A stretch of 32,398 bases of DNA from Paludibacteraceae bacterium (GTDB lineage Bacteria; Bacteroidota; Bacteroidia; Bacteroidales; Paludibacteraceae). A program made the position numbers and the translations under genes. Under the pieces are notes generated by a model, which worked only from the letters and a program-made list of their open reading frames with translations, ran no database searches and had not been told where the DNA came from. Positions 14,717 through 23,771 of this stretch are shown here, one piece after another. Where the stretch lies: assembly GCA_905234835.1 (NCBI GenBank), contig CAJOIZ010000026.1, positions 1 through 32,398 of the forward strand, given 5' to 3'. The first letter of the stretch is position 1. Every line of letters begins with the position of its first letter.

Positions 14717-16468
14717 ATGTTACGATTTGCCAATATAGAAATGCTGTGGCTGCTGCTTCTGATACCCGTTATGGCGGCAGGCTACATTTATGCGACACGC
14801 CGCAAACGCCGCCAGTTGCTCGAACTGGGCGACAAGTCACTTGTCAAAGAACTGATGCCCGATGCGTCCCACGGCCGTCCGACCGCCAAGTTCATCCTGC
14901 TGATGTCGGCTCTGGTGCTGCTGATTATTGCAGCCGCCCGTCCGCAAGTGGGTCAGAAGAGCGAGACAGTCAAACGGCAAGGAATAGAGGTGATGATCGC
15001 CCTCGACGTGTCCAACTCGATGATGGCTGAGGACGTCGCCCCCAACCGTCTTGACCGCGCCAAACAGATGCTCAGCAAGATGATTGACAAGATGCAGGAC
15101 GACAAGGTGGGTTTAGTGGTGTTCGCCGGCGAAGCCTATACGCAACTGCCTATCACATGCGACTATGTGAGCGCGAAGATGTTCCTCAACAACATCACCA
15201 CCGACCTTGTTCCGACACAAGGTACGGCAATCGGTTCCGCCATCCGCACGTCGGTACGCAGTTTCGGCAGCGAGCAGAGCGAGGCAGGACGCGCCATCAT
15301 CCTGCTGACCGATGCAGAGAACCATGAGGACGATGCCGTTGCCGCCGCCAAAGAGGCACAGGAGAAAGGCATACAGGTGTTTGTGGTAGGTGTCGGCAAG
15401 CCCGACGGGTCGCCAATCCCCATCCCGGGTACAGGCACGTTCCGTAAGGACCGACAGGGACAAGTGGTCGTATCGCGCTTGAACGAGCAAGCCGGCAAAG
15501 AGATAGCCCAAGCGGGCAACGGCATGTACGTGCGCTGCGACAACAGCAACACGGCTATGCGCGCCCTGCAACAAGAACTGAACAAGATTGCCACCGCCGA
15601 CATCGAGACACAGCTCTACACGGACTATCAGGAGCAGTACCAGTCGTTCCTGTTGGTGGCACTGTTGCTGCTCATTGTGGAGTTCTTCCTGCTGGCACGC
15701 AAGAACAGGACACTCATCCGTTTGGATATATTCAAAGAGAGAATGCCGATGAAAGCCGTTGTACTCCTTCTTCTTGCCTTGCCCGCAACCGTCTTGGCAC
15801 AGAAAGAGGCAGGCAACATACGCAGCGGCAACCGCCACTACGAGAGCGAGCGATACACCGATGCCGAAGTGGACTACCGCCGCGGATTGGACAAGAACCA
15901 AGATTCGTTCGAGGCACATTACAACCTCGGCAACGCGCTGTTCCGTCAGGACAAGTACGACGAGGCGGCACGCGAGTACACCAAAGCCATGCAACTGATG
16001 GAGAACAAGAAAGAGAAAGCAAAAGCACAAGACACATTGCGTCTCGCCCACTCCTATCATAACCTCGGCAACTCGTATTACGGACAGCAGCGGTTCCAAG
16101 AGGCTATACGGGCGTACAAACAGTCGCTACGCCTCAACCCGAAGGACAACGACACGCGCTACAACCTCATAAAGGCTATGCAGTTGCAGGAACAGCAGCA
16201 ACAACAGCAACAACAGCAACAGGATCAACAGCAAGACCAACAGCAAAGCCAAGAACAGCAACAGGAACAACAAGAGCAACAAGCACAAGAACAACAGGCT
16301 GAGGAACAGCAAGCACAAGAAGCACAAGCCGAGGAATCGGACGAACAGATGGATAAAGAGACCGCCGAACAGATACTGCAAGCCCTTGAACAAGACGAGC
16401 AGGACACACAAGAGAAAGTGCAACAACAAAAAGGCGGCAAAAAGAAACGCGTAGAAAAGGACTGGTAA
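14717..16468 (+). CDS. batB: BatB-BatC fusion: VWA membrane protein plus TPR protein, 583 aa
   Basis: One continuous frame carries two proteins that are usually separate. Residues 1-330 are BatB: membrane helices at about 9-26 and 57-73, VWA motif DVSNS (97-101), LLTDAENH, and a C-terminal helix (about 311-327). After a short linker, residues 343-362 read as a BatC signal peptide (MPMKAVVLLLLALPATVLAQ), followed by TPR units (about 363-485) and a Gln-rich tail (about 489-550). In the fusion that signal sequence would be an extra membrane helix, placing the TPR part outside the cytoplasm. An AAAGAGAGA stretch just before the ATG at 15743 could allow separate BatC translation. The stop is 1 nt before batD. 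Confidence 0.88.
   Translation: MLRFANIEMLWLLLLIPVMAAGYIYATRRKRRQLLELGDKSLVKELMPDASHGRPTAKFILLMSALVLLIIAAARPQVGQKSETVKRQGIEVMIALDVSNSMMAEDVAPNRLDRAKQMLSKMIDKMQDDKVGLVVFAGEAYTQLPITCDYVSAKMFLNNITTDLVPTQGTAIGSAIRTSVRSFGSEQSEAGRAIILLTDAENHEDDAVAAAKEAQEKGIQVFVVGVGKPDGSPIPIPGTGTFRKDRQGQVVVSRLNEQAGKEIAQAGNGMYVRCDNSNTAMRALQQELNKIATADIETQLYTDYQEQYQSFLLVALLLLIVEFFLLARKNRTLIRLDIFKERMPMKAVVLLLLALPATVLAQKEAGNIRSGNRHYESERYTDAEVDYRRGLDKNQDSFEAHYNLGNALFRQDKYDEAAREYTKAMQLMENKKEKAKAQDTLRLAHSYHNLGNSYYGQQRFQEAIRAYKQSLRLNPKDNDTRYNLIKAMQLQEQQQQQQQQQQDQQQDQQQSQEQQQEQQEQQAQEQQAEEQQAQEAQAEESDEQMDKETAEQILQALEQDEQDTQEKVQQQKGGKKKRVEKDW
16186..16335 (+). repeat. CAG/CAA-rich tract coding poly-Gln in BatC
   Basis: A low-complexity tract of mixed CAG and CAA codons encodes runs of up to ten Gln, then Gln mixed with Glu, Asp and Ala. 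The mixed codons suggest selection on the protein rather than pure slippage, although slippage could alter its length. Confidence 0.8.
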
Positions 16469-16469
16469 C

Positions 16470-18311
16470 ATGAAAAGACTACTCACCATACTCATCGCTC
16501 TTCTGCCCGCACTGCTGTGGGCAGAAGACATCAGTTTCAGGGCGGAAGCCCCCTCGCAAGTGGTAATCGGCAAGCCCTTCCAGTTGCGTTATACGGTCAA
16601 TCATCGCGCCCGCGACCTGCAGGCGCCGGAGTTCACCGACTTCGATTTCCTTGCCGGCCCGTACCAGTCCACCTCCTCGTCCACGTCGTTCGTCAACGGC
16701 AAGCGCACGAGCACCTACACCCAGACCTACACCTTCACGTTAGCGGGCAACAAGGCGGGTACGTTCACCATACCACCCGCCACTATCCGAGTGGACGGCG
16801 ACGACTACACCAGCAACGGCGTACGCATTGAGGTGCTACCTGCCGATGAGCAACCGCAGCCCACGAACCAACAACAGGACAACAATGCACCGGCACGACA
16901 GAACAACCAACAGCAAGCCTCGTCATCCGCAGGCGGCGACAACATCTTCATCCGTACCATCGTCAGCAAGACGAACGTACACGAGCAGGAGGCTCTTGTG
17001 CTGAGTTACAAGCTGTATTTTGCGGGTGTAGATGTGGCGCAGTTCACCAACAACACCAAACTGCCTGAGTTCGAGGGCTTCCTCAAGCAGGAGATCGAGC
17101 AGGGCGAGATACAGACCGAACTGGAGCATTACAACGGGCGCAACTACCAGACCGCCGTTCTTTACCAGACCCTGCTCTACCCCCAGCGTAGCGGCGATAT
17201 CAAGATCGACCCCGCGCAGTTCGAGGCGGTGCTACGCGTACAGGTAAGGCAACAGGTGCGTTCCATCTTTGACGACTTCTTCGGCTCCTATACCAATGTG
17301 ACCCGCGCCCTGACCGCACCCGGAGTCACCATCCACACCGAACCGTTGCCCAAAGGCAAACCGGCAGGGTTCTCCGGCGGCGTAGGACAGTTCAGTATCA
17401 GTGCTGACATTTCGGGCACAGACCTGAAAGCCAACGAAGCTGTCACCATACGCCTTACCGTGCAGGGTACGGGCAACATGAAGATGGTCAAGTCGCCCGT
17501 CATCGACTGGCCCGAAGGATTCGAGACCTACGACCCGAAAGTGACGAACAAGCTCAAACAGACCACGCAGGGCATGAGCGGCACAAGGGAGACCGAGTAC
17601 CTCGCTATCCCCCGCTCGGCAGGCACCTACTCCATCCCGGCTGTTACGTTCTCATGGTTCGACACACGCGACAACCAGTACAAGACACAGACCGTCGGCG
17701 GATGGACGCTGCACATTGCGCGCGCAGACGGCGAGAGCGAACAGACAGCCGTGGTGCAGAATTACGTCAATAAGGAAGACATCAAGCAACTCGGCACCGA
17801 CATCCGCTACATCACATCGACCGACCTGAAAGACGAGACATCGCGTCCGTCAAGGATTGTGTTCGGCTCGTGGCCGTACAGGCTATGCTTCCTGATACCG
17901 CTGCTCGTCGCCATCGCGCTGTTCATCGTCTTCCGCCGCCGCATAGCCGAGAACGCCGACAGAGTGCGTATGCGCTACAAGAAAGCCAACAAGGTGGCAC
18001 AGAAACGTCTCCGCGAAGCCAAGCAGGCAATGGACAAAGCGGACAAGACCGCCTTCTACGAGGCTGTCGAGCGCGCCGCATGGACTTACCTGAGCGACCG
18101 ATTGAGCATACCGACCGCCAATCTGAACAAGGACAACATCGAGTCCATTCTACGCGGCAAACAGGTGCCTGACAACTTAGTGGCGGAAGTGCGCGAAGTG
18201 CTGTCCGTAGCCGAACAGGCACGCTACGCGCCCACAACGGACAGCGATATGGAGCAACTCTACCAGCGCACCTCAACCCTGATCAACCAACTTGAAAACC
18301 AGAAACTATGA
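16470..18311 (+). CDS. batD: BatD, oxygen-tolerance membrane protein, 613 aa
   Basis: A large BatD protein. A signal peptide (MKRLLTILIALLPALLWA) precedes beta-rich extracytoplasmic domains. A transmembrane helix lies at about 470-489 (RLCFLIPLLVAIALFIVF), followed by a basic cytoplasmic tail (about 490-613). A Gln/Asn-rich linker at about 130-153 joins the first two domains. Architecture and length match the family named for oxygen tolerance in Bacteroides. It is thought to work with BatA and BatB at the membrane; its partner binding is not known from sequence. The start lies 1 nt after batB-batC, and the stop overlaps batE by 4 nt (ATGA). Confidence 0.92.
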   Translation: MKRLLTILIALLPALLWAEDISFRAEAPSQVVIGKPFQLRYTVNHRARDLQAPEFTDFDFLAGPYQSTSSSTSFVNGKRTSTYTQTYTFTLAGNKAGTFTIPPATIRVDGDDYTSNGVRIEVLPADEQPQPTNQQQDNNAPARQNNQQQASSSAGGDNIFIRTIVSKTNVHEQEALVLSYKLYFAGVDVAQFTNNTKLPEFEGFLKQEIEQGEIQTELEHYNGRNYQTAVLYQTLLYPQRSGDIKIDPAQFEAVLRVQVRQQVRSIFDDFFGSYTNVTRALTAPGVTIHTEPLPKGKPAGFSGGVGQFSISADISGTDLKANEAVTIRLTVQGTGNMKMVKSPVIDWPEGFETYDPKVTNKLKQTTQGMSGTRETEYLAIPRSAGTYSIPAVTFSWFDTRDNQYKTQTVGGWTLHIARADGESEQTAVVQNYVNKEDIKQLGTDIRYITSTDLKDETSRPSRIVFGSWPYRLCFLIPLLVAIALFIVFRRRIAENADRVRMRYKKANKVAQKRLREAKQAMDKADKTAFYEAVERAAWTYLSDRLSIPTANLNKDNIESILRGKQVPDNLVAEVREVLSVAEQARYAPTTDSDMEQLYQRTSTLINQLENQKL

Positions 18312-19096
18312 AACGCCTTCTCATCATACTTCTCATCATACTCCCCCTCCTGACCTCGCTTCTTGCCGCACTGCCGTTGAGCGCACAAAGCACATCCTCT
18401 GTACAGCCAATCTTTGAGCAAGCCAACCAACTCTATGCGGCGGGCGAATACGCGCAGGCGGCGGACCTGTACGAACAGTGTTTGCAGGGTACGGACCGCA
18501 AGAGCCGCGCAGCCGTCTATTACAACCTCGGCAACGCACGCTTCAAACAGGGCGAACTCGCGCAGTCCATCCTCGCCTACGAACGCTGCCTGCGTCTGCA
18601 GCCGCGCCACAAGGATTCTAAATACAATCTAGAGATTGCGCGCTCGCGCATAACCGACAACCTAACCGACAACACCTCATTCTTCTTCAGCGCGTGGATG
18701 CAGTCGCTGCGCGACACGCTGGCGGAGCCGGTATGGACGTGGATGAGCATCATCTTCTTCGTTCTCTTCTTAGCAGGCATTCTGCTGTTCGCGCTGTCAG
18801 GGAATGTCGCGCTGCGGAAGACGGCTTTCCACACCGCGTGGGTGGCTTTGCTGATTAGCATTATCGCCTGCTGCAACGCCGGTTCGCTTCACCATCGCGA
18901 CACGAACCGTGCGGAAGCGGTTATCACGCAGGGCGTTCTCAATGCCAAAGCTTCGCCCGACCGCAGCGGTACCGACCTGTTCACGCTGCACGAGGGGACG
19001 AAAGTGACGGTCACCGAGACGCTCGGCGAGTGGTGCAACATCCGCGTGGGCAATAACGAGGGATGGGTCGAGACGGCTCACCTCGAGCGCATCTGA
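18308..19096 (+). CDS. batE: BatE, TPR and SH3-like protein, 262 aa
   Basis: The last Bat gene. An N-terminal signal sequence (about 1-26) is followed by TPR units (about 33-115, including YYNLGNARFKQGELAQSILA). Two membrane helices lie at about 145-165 and 174-194, and a C-terminal bacterial SH3-like domain at about 205-262 includes GEWCNIRVGNNEGWV. This is the usual BatE order. TPR and SH3 parts suggest protein binding at the envelope. It overlaps batD by 4 nt and converges on the minus-strand pseudogene 25 nt downstream; no clear terminator is seen between them. Confidence 0.9.
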   Translation: MKRLLIILLIILPLLTSLLAALPLSAQSTSSVQPIFEQANQLYAAGEYAQAADLYEQCLQGTDRKSRAAVYYNLGNARFKQGELAQSILAYERCLRLQPRHKDSKYNLEIARSRITDNLTDNTSFFFSAWMQSLRDTLAEPVWTWMSIIFFVLFLAGILLFALSGNVALRKTAFHTAWVALLISIIACCNAGSLHHRDTNRAEAVITQGVLNAKASPDRSGTDLFTLHEGTKVTVTETLGEWCNIRVGNNEGWVETAHLERI

Positions 19097-19121
19097 ATAG
19101 AAATCTGACTTCTCTACCCTG

Positions 19122-19854
19122 TCACTTGTAGAATGTGATCCAGTTGGTGCAGTAGTTGTGCGTCTTGGGATGGAGAATAATCGTATCGTTTTGGTCGCGA
19201 TAGAACGAGTGGTTCCACCCCGGCCCCATATCCATATACAGCGCATTGCTTACCTGCAATGACTGCAGGGCTTTCAGGAATAGGCTGTATTCGATATCCC
19301 ACCTGCTTTCGATGATGACCAGTTCGCCATTCAACTCCGCAATGACACGGTAGATATTCCTGCTCGTAGGTTTTTGAACCTGCGCCTTGCAGACTGACTT
19401 GTTACGAATGATCCAGTACTGCGAGAACGCCACACCCCCCTGACTTGCAACAGTCTCCAACAACTTTTTATCGGGCAATGCCGCGAACTGTCATACGGAA
19501 TCGGTAGCGACGAATAGTCCGTAGTTGCTGTTGCTCCCTGCTCCGTTGTAGTGCACTCCGTTGCTGACGTGGGGGCCGACAATGTTGGAGTGCTTGAATT
19601 CATTGAGCAACTTACCTGTGAATGCCGCTGCCGCTCAAAAGATGATGGTCGTGTCATTTTGCGAAGGCATCGTGCCACACACAAGGTCAATATGACGATA
19701 TTTCGGACGGAAGACCAGCAGATTGACGGTCGTATCCACACGGATGAAACACTCGGTTTTCCGCCCCGTCTGCGCTTCTTCTGTCGCACCGGACATATTG
19801 CTAACCCCAAAAAAAGGACAATAAAATTGTCAAGAAAAACAGTCTGTAACTCAT
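19122..19854 (-). pseudogene. Phosphodiester glycosidase-like lipid/sugar enzyme, inactivated
   Basis: Read through its lesions, this is a secreted protein of about 240 aa. The N-terminus MSYRLFFLTILLSFF looks like a signal peptide. The body contains VDTTVNLLVFRPKYRHIDLV, AAAAFTG, GPHVSNGVHYNG, ALYMDMGPGWNHS and TNWITFYK, which recall the phosphodiester glycosidase (NAGPA/DUF2233-like) proteins of Bacteroidetes. Three lesions are visible. A +1 shift occurs in a run of seven T (plus-strand A, 19809-19815), where six would restore the frame. In-frame TGA codons sit at 19635-19637 and 19491-19493, where relatives as I recall them have Cys and Trp. It lies 24 nt behind the DUF234 ATPase gene on the same strand. 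Family assignment is from memory of relatives. Confidence 0.75.
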
Positions 19855-19878
19855 ATCCGATTATTCATCATTTGATTA

Positions 19879-21189
19879 TCACATATTTTCCATACTCAAT
19901 GCCACGAAATCCACTTCATAGCCACGGAAATGGGGGCGCAGGGCGGCGAACTTCTCCTCCAGTATGTTCAGACTGATTTTGCTCTTATTGCGTTTAACCT
20001 CCCCGACCGTCACGCGCTTGTCCAACCTTTCTACTGCAATCAAATCAATCTCGTTCATACCGCTTCTATCCCACCAGTGACCAACCTCCGTCACGCGTTC
20101 TTTTTCCGAGTACTGCTGGCGGAAATACCGTTCCAGCATCATTCCGTTGAACCGGTCATAGCCTTTGTCGATTATCTCTTTCAGCAGTTCCGACTTTCCC
20201 ATCTCCACTACGGAACGGTTGGATTCGATGAAACGGAACCAAAAAGTAAGGAAATTGTCATACAGCGCGAACTTTATACCCTGCGCATTGGGTTTGGCGA
20301 ACATCGGACGCACTCTCTCTATCAGCGTATACTCGTCTTCCAAAGTGGACAGATAGCGTCCTGTGTTGAACCCGATGATGCTGTCTATCTGCGACTGTGT
20401 TGTCATACCGCTGGCAATCAGTTGCATAATGCTGAAATAGACTTGGTACCGTTTGCCGAATTCACCTACCAGCAGTTCCGTCCCCTCGTTCAGAAAAACC
20501 GAACCGTTACGGCATACGGCATCCATTATGGACTCTTTGGTCGCGGCATTGGCGTCCATCAGCAGTTCCACATATTTGGCGACACCACCGCTGACGGTGT
20601 ACAACGCCAGCAGATCTTCGGATGTGTAACAGGGGTTATAATCCGACAGGATTTGTTTCAGCAGTTCAGTCGTGAACGGCTGCAAACGCATTTCGGCGGT
20701 CGCTCTGCCGAAGAGCGGCTCTTTTCTGTCACGAAAGATTTTCAGCATCATCGAATAGACCGAACCGCAGGCAATCAGATGGATATGCGCCATGTCCTTG
20801 TGGCTGTCCCACACCTCCTGTATTCCGGACATGATGGCTGGATTGATGTCGTACAGACGCTGGAACTCATCCACGATAAACGTCACGTGGCACTGTCTGC
20901 TGTAAATCATCAGTTCGCGCAACAGGTCTGCGAACCTGCCGGCCTGTCCGTACAGGTGCAACCTAAACACGGACTCTACTGTCTGCTGCAACTCCTGACA
21001 AAGCAGTGTCTCTGACTTATGGGACACAAAGAAATAGAGAATCTTCCTGTCGGCAAACGCCTGCTTCAGGAGTGTGGTCTTTCCTGTGCGTCTTCTTCCG
21101 ACAAGCAGAGTAAACACGGATGTCTGTTCCGATTGCTTGTCCAACTGCAAAAGCCTGTCAATCTCTTGTTTCCTGCCGTAGAATTTCAT
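19879..21189 (-). CDS. ATPase_2/DUF234 family ATP-binding protein, 436 aa
   Basis: An archaeal-type ATPase. Walker A is VGRRRTGKTTL (residues 30-40), Walker B is FIVDEFQRL (104-112), and a sensor-like ACGSV lies after it. A winged-helix-like middle region (GMTTQSQIDSIIG) is followed by the C-terminal DUF234 part with NEIDLIAVE and GEVKRNK, a D...E-x-K pattern as in PD-(D/E)XK folds. Length is normal. It is of a different family from the DUF4143 protein at 3605-4978 but has the same overall plan. Function is unknown. The start is at the first ATG, directly before the conserved FYGR motif. A promoter and an inverted repeat lie upstream. Confidence 0.88.
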   Translation of the reverse strand: MKFYGRKQEIDRLLQLDKQSEQTSVFTLLVGRRRTGKTTLLKQAFADRKILYFFVSHKSETLLCQELQQTVESVFRLHLYGQAGRFADLLRELMIYSRQCHVTFIVDEFQRLYDINPAIMSGIQEVWDSHKDMAHIHLIACGSVYSMMLKIFRDRKEPLFGRATAEMRLQPFTTELLKQILSDYNPCYTSEDLLALYTVSGGVAKYVELLMDANAATKESIMDAVCRNGSVFLNEGTELLVGEFGKRYQVYFSIMQLIASGMTTQSQIDSIIGFNTGRYLSTLEDEYTLIERVRPMFAKPNAQGIKFALYDNFLTFWFRFIESNRSVVEMGKSELLKEIIDKGYDRFNGMMLERYFRQQYSEKERVTEVGHWWDRSGMNEIDLIAVERLDKRVTVGEVKRNKSKISLNILEEKFAALRPHFRGYEVDFVALSMENM

Positions 21190-21199
21190 ATTGTTCCTA

Positions 21200-21219
21200 A
21201 ATTTACAGATTTGTAAATT
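21200..21219. promoter_or_regulatory. Perfect 8-bp inverted repeat before the DUF234 ATPase
   Basis: AATTTACA (21200-21207), GATT, TGTAAATT (21212-21219), ending 10 nt before the start codon. It lies between the promoter and the start, where it could be an operator or a leader hairpin. Confidence 0.4.
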
Positions 21220-21241
21220 ACAAAAATGTTATTTTTCGCGG

Positions 21242-21273
21242 CAAAGATAATACCTCTTGCACAAACAGGCAAA
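21242..21273 (-). promoter_or_regulatory. Promoter of the DUF234 ATPase gene
   Basis: Minus-strand TATCTTTG (21242-21249) matches TAnnTTTG, with TTTG (21270-21273) 20 nt upstream. Both elements match the consensus exactly. Confidence 0.65.
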
Positions 21274-21513
21274 TACCAACCGTTATTTTGATTTAATTTC
21301 TAAAACTGTGCAAATTAGTAACCTGCCCATTGGTATCGGGCAACAACTCTACTGAAGTGCGTATTTTCTGCATATAGGCGGCTTTTGAAGATACACTTGA
21401 TAGACATAGGAATGCTGCATATGTAAACAGGGACGAATAACGTATGGAAGTAGGGGTAATGGGGCACAGAGAAGCAGTGGAAAGAAGAAAAGTGAAGAAA
21501 AAGCGAATAAAGT
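21274..21513. other. Intergenic stretch without a gene
   Basis: Lies between the divergent promoters of the DUF234 ATPase and rplU. Nothing is seen beyond a weak TGCCC/GGGCA pairing near 21326-21345. Confidence 0.5.
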
Positions 21514-21544
21514 TTTGGTAGATAGAGAAAAAGTAGTACTTTTG
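21514..21544 (+). promoter_or_regulatory. Consensus promoter of rplU-rpmA-serS
   Basis: TTTG (21514-21517), 19 nt, TACTTTTG (21537-21544): an exact match in both elements and spacing. The transcript would start near 21551, leaving a leader of about 110 nt in which GC-rich segments (for example TAAGGC with GCCTTA) could pair. Confidence 0.75.
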
Positions 21545-21661
21545 CCGCCGTTTTGCGCGTTAAGGCTCGAACAAGTAGCCATCAAACACAGACAAGCAAT
21601 TGTTTATAACCAGTTTGAAGAGGTCGCCTTAGCCGCTGTTATTAAAAACATTATCAGTATA

Positions 21662-21979
21662 ATGTACGCAATTGTAAACATGCTTGGCCAGCAATTCAAA
21701 GTAGAGGCCGGCAAGAAACTGTTCATCCACCGCATGGACACCGAGAAAGGTGCAAAGGTGGAATTTGATGAAGTGCTGCTCGTGGACAACGACGGTAACG
21801 TAACCGTAGGGACTCCCACTGTAAAGGGCGCAAAAGTGGTATGCGAGGTGCTTGACAACGAGTGCCGTGGCGAAAAGATTCTTGTATTCCACAAGAAACG
21901 CCGTAAAGGTTATCGCAAACTGAACGGTCACCGTCAGGATCTGACAAACGTAGTCGTAAAAGAAATCGTGGTGGCTTAA
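21662..21979 (+). CDS. rplU: 50S ribosomal protein L21, 105 aa
   Basis: Ribosomal protein L21, which binds 23S rRNA near L20. The family pattern is clear: [20 protein letters not shown] at the N-terminus, [15 protein letters not shown] in the middle and [17 protein letters not shown] near the C-terminus. The frame is open 147 nt further upstream, but the ATG at 21662 gives the family N-terminus and the earlier part lies in the leader. rpmA follows after 47 nt, the usual gene pair. Confidence 0.97.
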   Translation: MYAIVNMLGQQFKVEAGKKLFIHRMDTEKGAKVEFDEVLLVDNDGNVTVGTPTVKGAKVVCEVLDNECRGEKILVFHKKRRKGYRKLNGHRQDLTNVVVKEIVVA

Positions 21980-22026
21980 GAGAAGAAGTAAGTAACAAAC
22001 ATCCAAACATCTAAACACACAAGATT

Positions 22027-22287
22027 ATGGCACACAAGAAAGGTGTCGGTAGTTCAAAGAACGGCCGTGAATCAGAAAGCAAACGTTTAGGCGTTAAGAT
22101 ATTTGGCGGACAAATGGCAAAAGCCGGTAATATCATAGTCCGTCAGCGTGGTACCGTACACAATCCCGGAGAGAATATGGGTATGGGAAGTGACCATACG
22201 CTGTATGCTCTGACCGACGGAATTGTAACGTTCACCCGTAAACGCAACAACAAGTCGTTTGTCAGCATCCAACCGGTGCAAGGCTAA
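22027..22287 (+). CDS. rpmA: 50S ribosomal protein L27, 86 aa
   Basis: Ribosomal protein L27, whose N-terminus reaches the peptidyl-transferase centre. The N-terminus [20 protein letters not shown] and the motif [10 protein letters not shown] are diagnostic. There is no cleavable N-terminal extension of the Firmicutes type. It is co-transcribed with rplU, and serS begins 12 nt after its stop. Confidence 0.98.
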   Translation: MAHKKGVGSSKNGRESESKRLGVKIFGGQMAKAGNIIVRQRGTVHNPGENMGMGSDHTLYALTDGIVTFTRKRNNKSFVSIQPVQG

Positions 22288-22299
22288 CCATCAAGAAGT

Positions 22300-23673
22300 A
22301 TGCTAACAATCCGTCAAATCCTTGCCGACAAGGAAGCCATCATTGCCGGTTTGGAGAAGAAACACTTCAATAACGCTCGCGATATCATCGAGAGCGTTAT
22401 TGCTATAGACCAGCAGCGCAAATCAGCACAACAGAAGAAAGACAACGCTTCTCAGCAGATGAACGTGCTGTCCAAGTCTATCGGCGCCCTGATGGCCAAA
22501 GGGGAACGTGAACAAGCCGAACAAGTAAAAGCACAGACCGCCCAACTGAAAGAGGACGTCCGCACATACGAGAGCGAAATGGCGCAAGCGGAAGAAGAAC
22601 AGCGCAACCTGCTGCTCACTATCCCTAATGTGCCCTACTCCATTGTTCCCGACGGTGCAACGGCAGACGACAATCTTGCCGTCAAAACAGGCGGGTGGCA
22701 GGCAGGCAACGGTATCGATATACTATGCCAAGACAATGACAAGGCTTTCGCTATAGAAGGGGCATCCATTGCCTTACGGGACTGGAAGGACGAATACAAT
22801 CCTACCCGTCAGGAAGAGCTGCTTCCCCACTGGGAACTTGCGAAGAAGTACCATCTGATAGATTTCGATCTGGGAGTGAAGATAGCCGGTGCAGGTTTTC
22901 CTGTCTATACGGGTCAAGGCGCTCATCTACAACGTGCGCTTATCCAGTTCTTCCTTGACGAAGCGACGAAAGCAGGCTATACAGAGATTATGCCTCCGAC
23001 GGTAGTGAATGCCGCGTCGGGTTACGGTACGGGGCAGTTGCCCGACAAAGAGGGTCAGATGTACCATGCCGAAGTGGATGACCTGTATCTGATTCCGACT
23101 GCGGAAGTGCCCGTGACCAATCTGTATCGGGATGAGATAGTGGATGAGAAGCAGTTGCCTATAAAGATGTGCGCTTATACAGAGTGTTTCCGTCGCGAAG
23201 CGGGCAGTTACGGCAAGGACGTGCGCGGACTGAACCGTCTGCATGAGTTCTCGAAGATAGAGATAGTACGTATCGACACTCCCGAACACAGTGCACAAAG
23301 CCACCGCGAGATGCTTGACCACGTGGAGTCACTGTTAAAGAAACTCGAACTTCCCTACCGCATACTGCGTCTGTCGGGCGGCGATATGAGTTTCACAGCG
23401 GCACTGTGCTACGACTTTGAGGTCTATTCATTGGCACAGCAACGCTGGCTTGAGGTCAGCTCGACGAGCAACTTCGACACGTATCAGGCTAACCGTCTCC
23501 ACTGCCGTTACCGCGATGCGGAGAAGAAAGTGCAACTGGCGCATACGCTAAACGGTTCGGCATTGGCCCTGCCGCGTATCATGGCGGCTCTGCTTGAGAA
23601 CAACCAGACCCAGGACGGTATTCTTATACCTGCGGCATTGCGTCCCTATTTCGGAAGCGACCGGATACAATAG
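22300..23673 (+). CDS. serS: Seryl-tRNA synthetase, 457 aa
   Basis: A class II synthetase that charges tRNA-Ser. The N-terminal region (about 25-110) is a long coiled coil that grips the tRNA long arm. Motif 2 is FRREAGSYG (about 297-305), and motif 3 lies near the C-terminus within LNGSALALPRIMAALLE. The serine-site region EVSSTSNFDTYQANR resembles the family SSCSNF motif with Thr in place of Cys. Length is slightly above the usual 425-430. It is translated from the same transcript as rplU and rpmA, and a strong hairpin terminator follows. Confidence 0.96.
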   Translation: MLTIRQILADKEAIIAGLEKKHFNNARDIIESVIAIDQQRKSAQQKKDNASQQMNVLSKSIGALMAKGEREQAEQVKAQTAQLKEDVRTYESEMAQAEEEQRNLLLTIPNVPYSIVPDGATADDNLAVKTGGWQAGNGIDILCQDNDKAFAIEGASIALRDWKDEYNPTRQEELLPHWELAKKYHLIDFDLGVKIAGAGFPVYTGQGAHLQRALIQFFLDEATKAGYTEIMPPTVVNAASGYGTGQLPDKEGQMYHAEVDDLYLIPTAEVPVTNLYRDEIVDEKQLPIKMCAYTECFRREAGSYGKDVRGLNRLHEFSKIEIVRIDTPEHSAQSHREMLDHVESLLKKLELPYRILRLSGGDMSFTAALCYDFEVYSLAQQRWLEVSSTSNFDTYQANRLHCRYRDAEKKVQLAHTLNGSALALPRIMAALLENNQTQDGILIPAALRPYFGSDRIQ

Positions 23674-23712
23674 ATTACCGCTATACCAAGCCAACGGGTT
23701 TGCTATACAAAA

Positions 23713-23752
23713 CTAACGGGGATGAGTCTTATAAAGGACTCATCCCCGTTGG
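23713..23752. terminator. Bidirectional terminator between serS and the giant BspA-like gene
   Basis: AACGGGGATGAGTC (23715-23728), loop, GACTCATCCCCGTT (23737-23750): a 14-bp stem, with ACT/GGT flanks. It is 41 nt after the serS stop and 21 nt after the end of the convergent gene, so it can serve both. Confidence 0.8.
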
Positions 23753-23771
23753 TTTAGAGAGGGAACCGGTA

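Noticed and set aside
19491..19637. TGA read as an amino acid in the glycosidase-like gene
   Set aside because: Several intact genes in the window use TGA as a stop, the two TGA codons probably replace different residues, and a frameshift is also present.
21551..21661. L21 autoregulatory leader RNA
   Set aside because: The leader is long enough and has some pairing, but no structure I can match to a known ribosomal leader.
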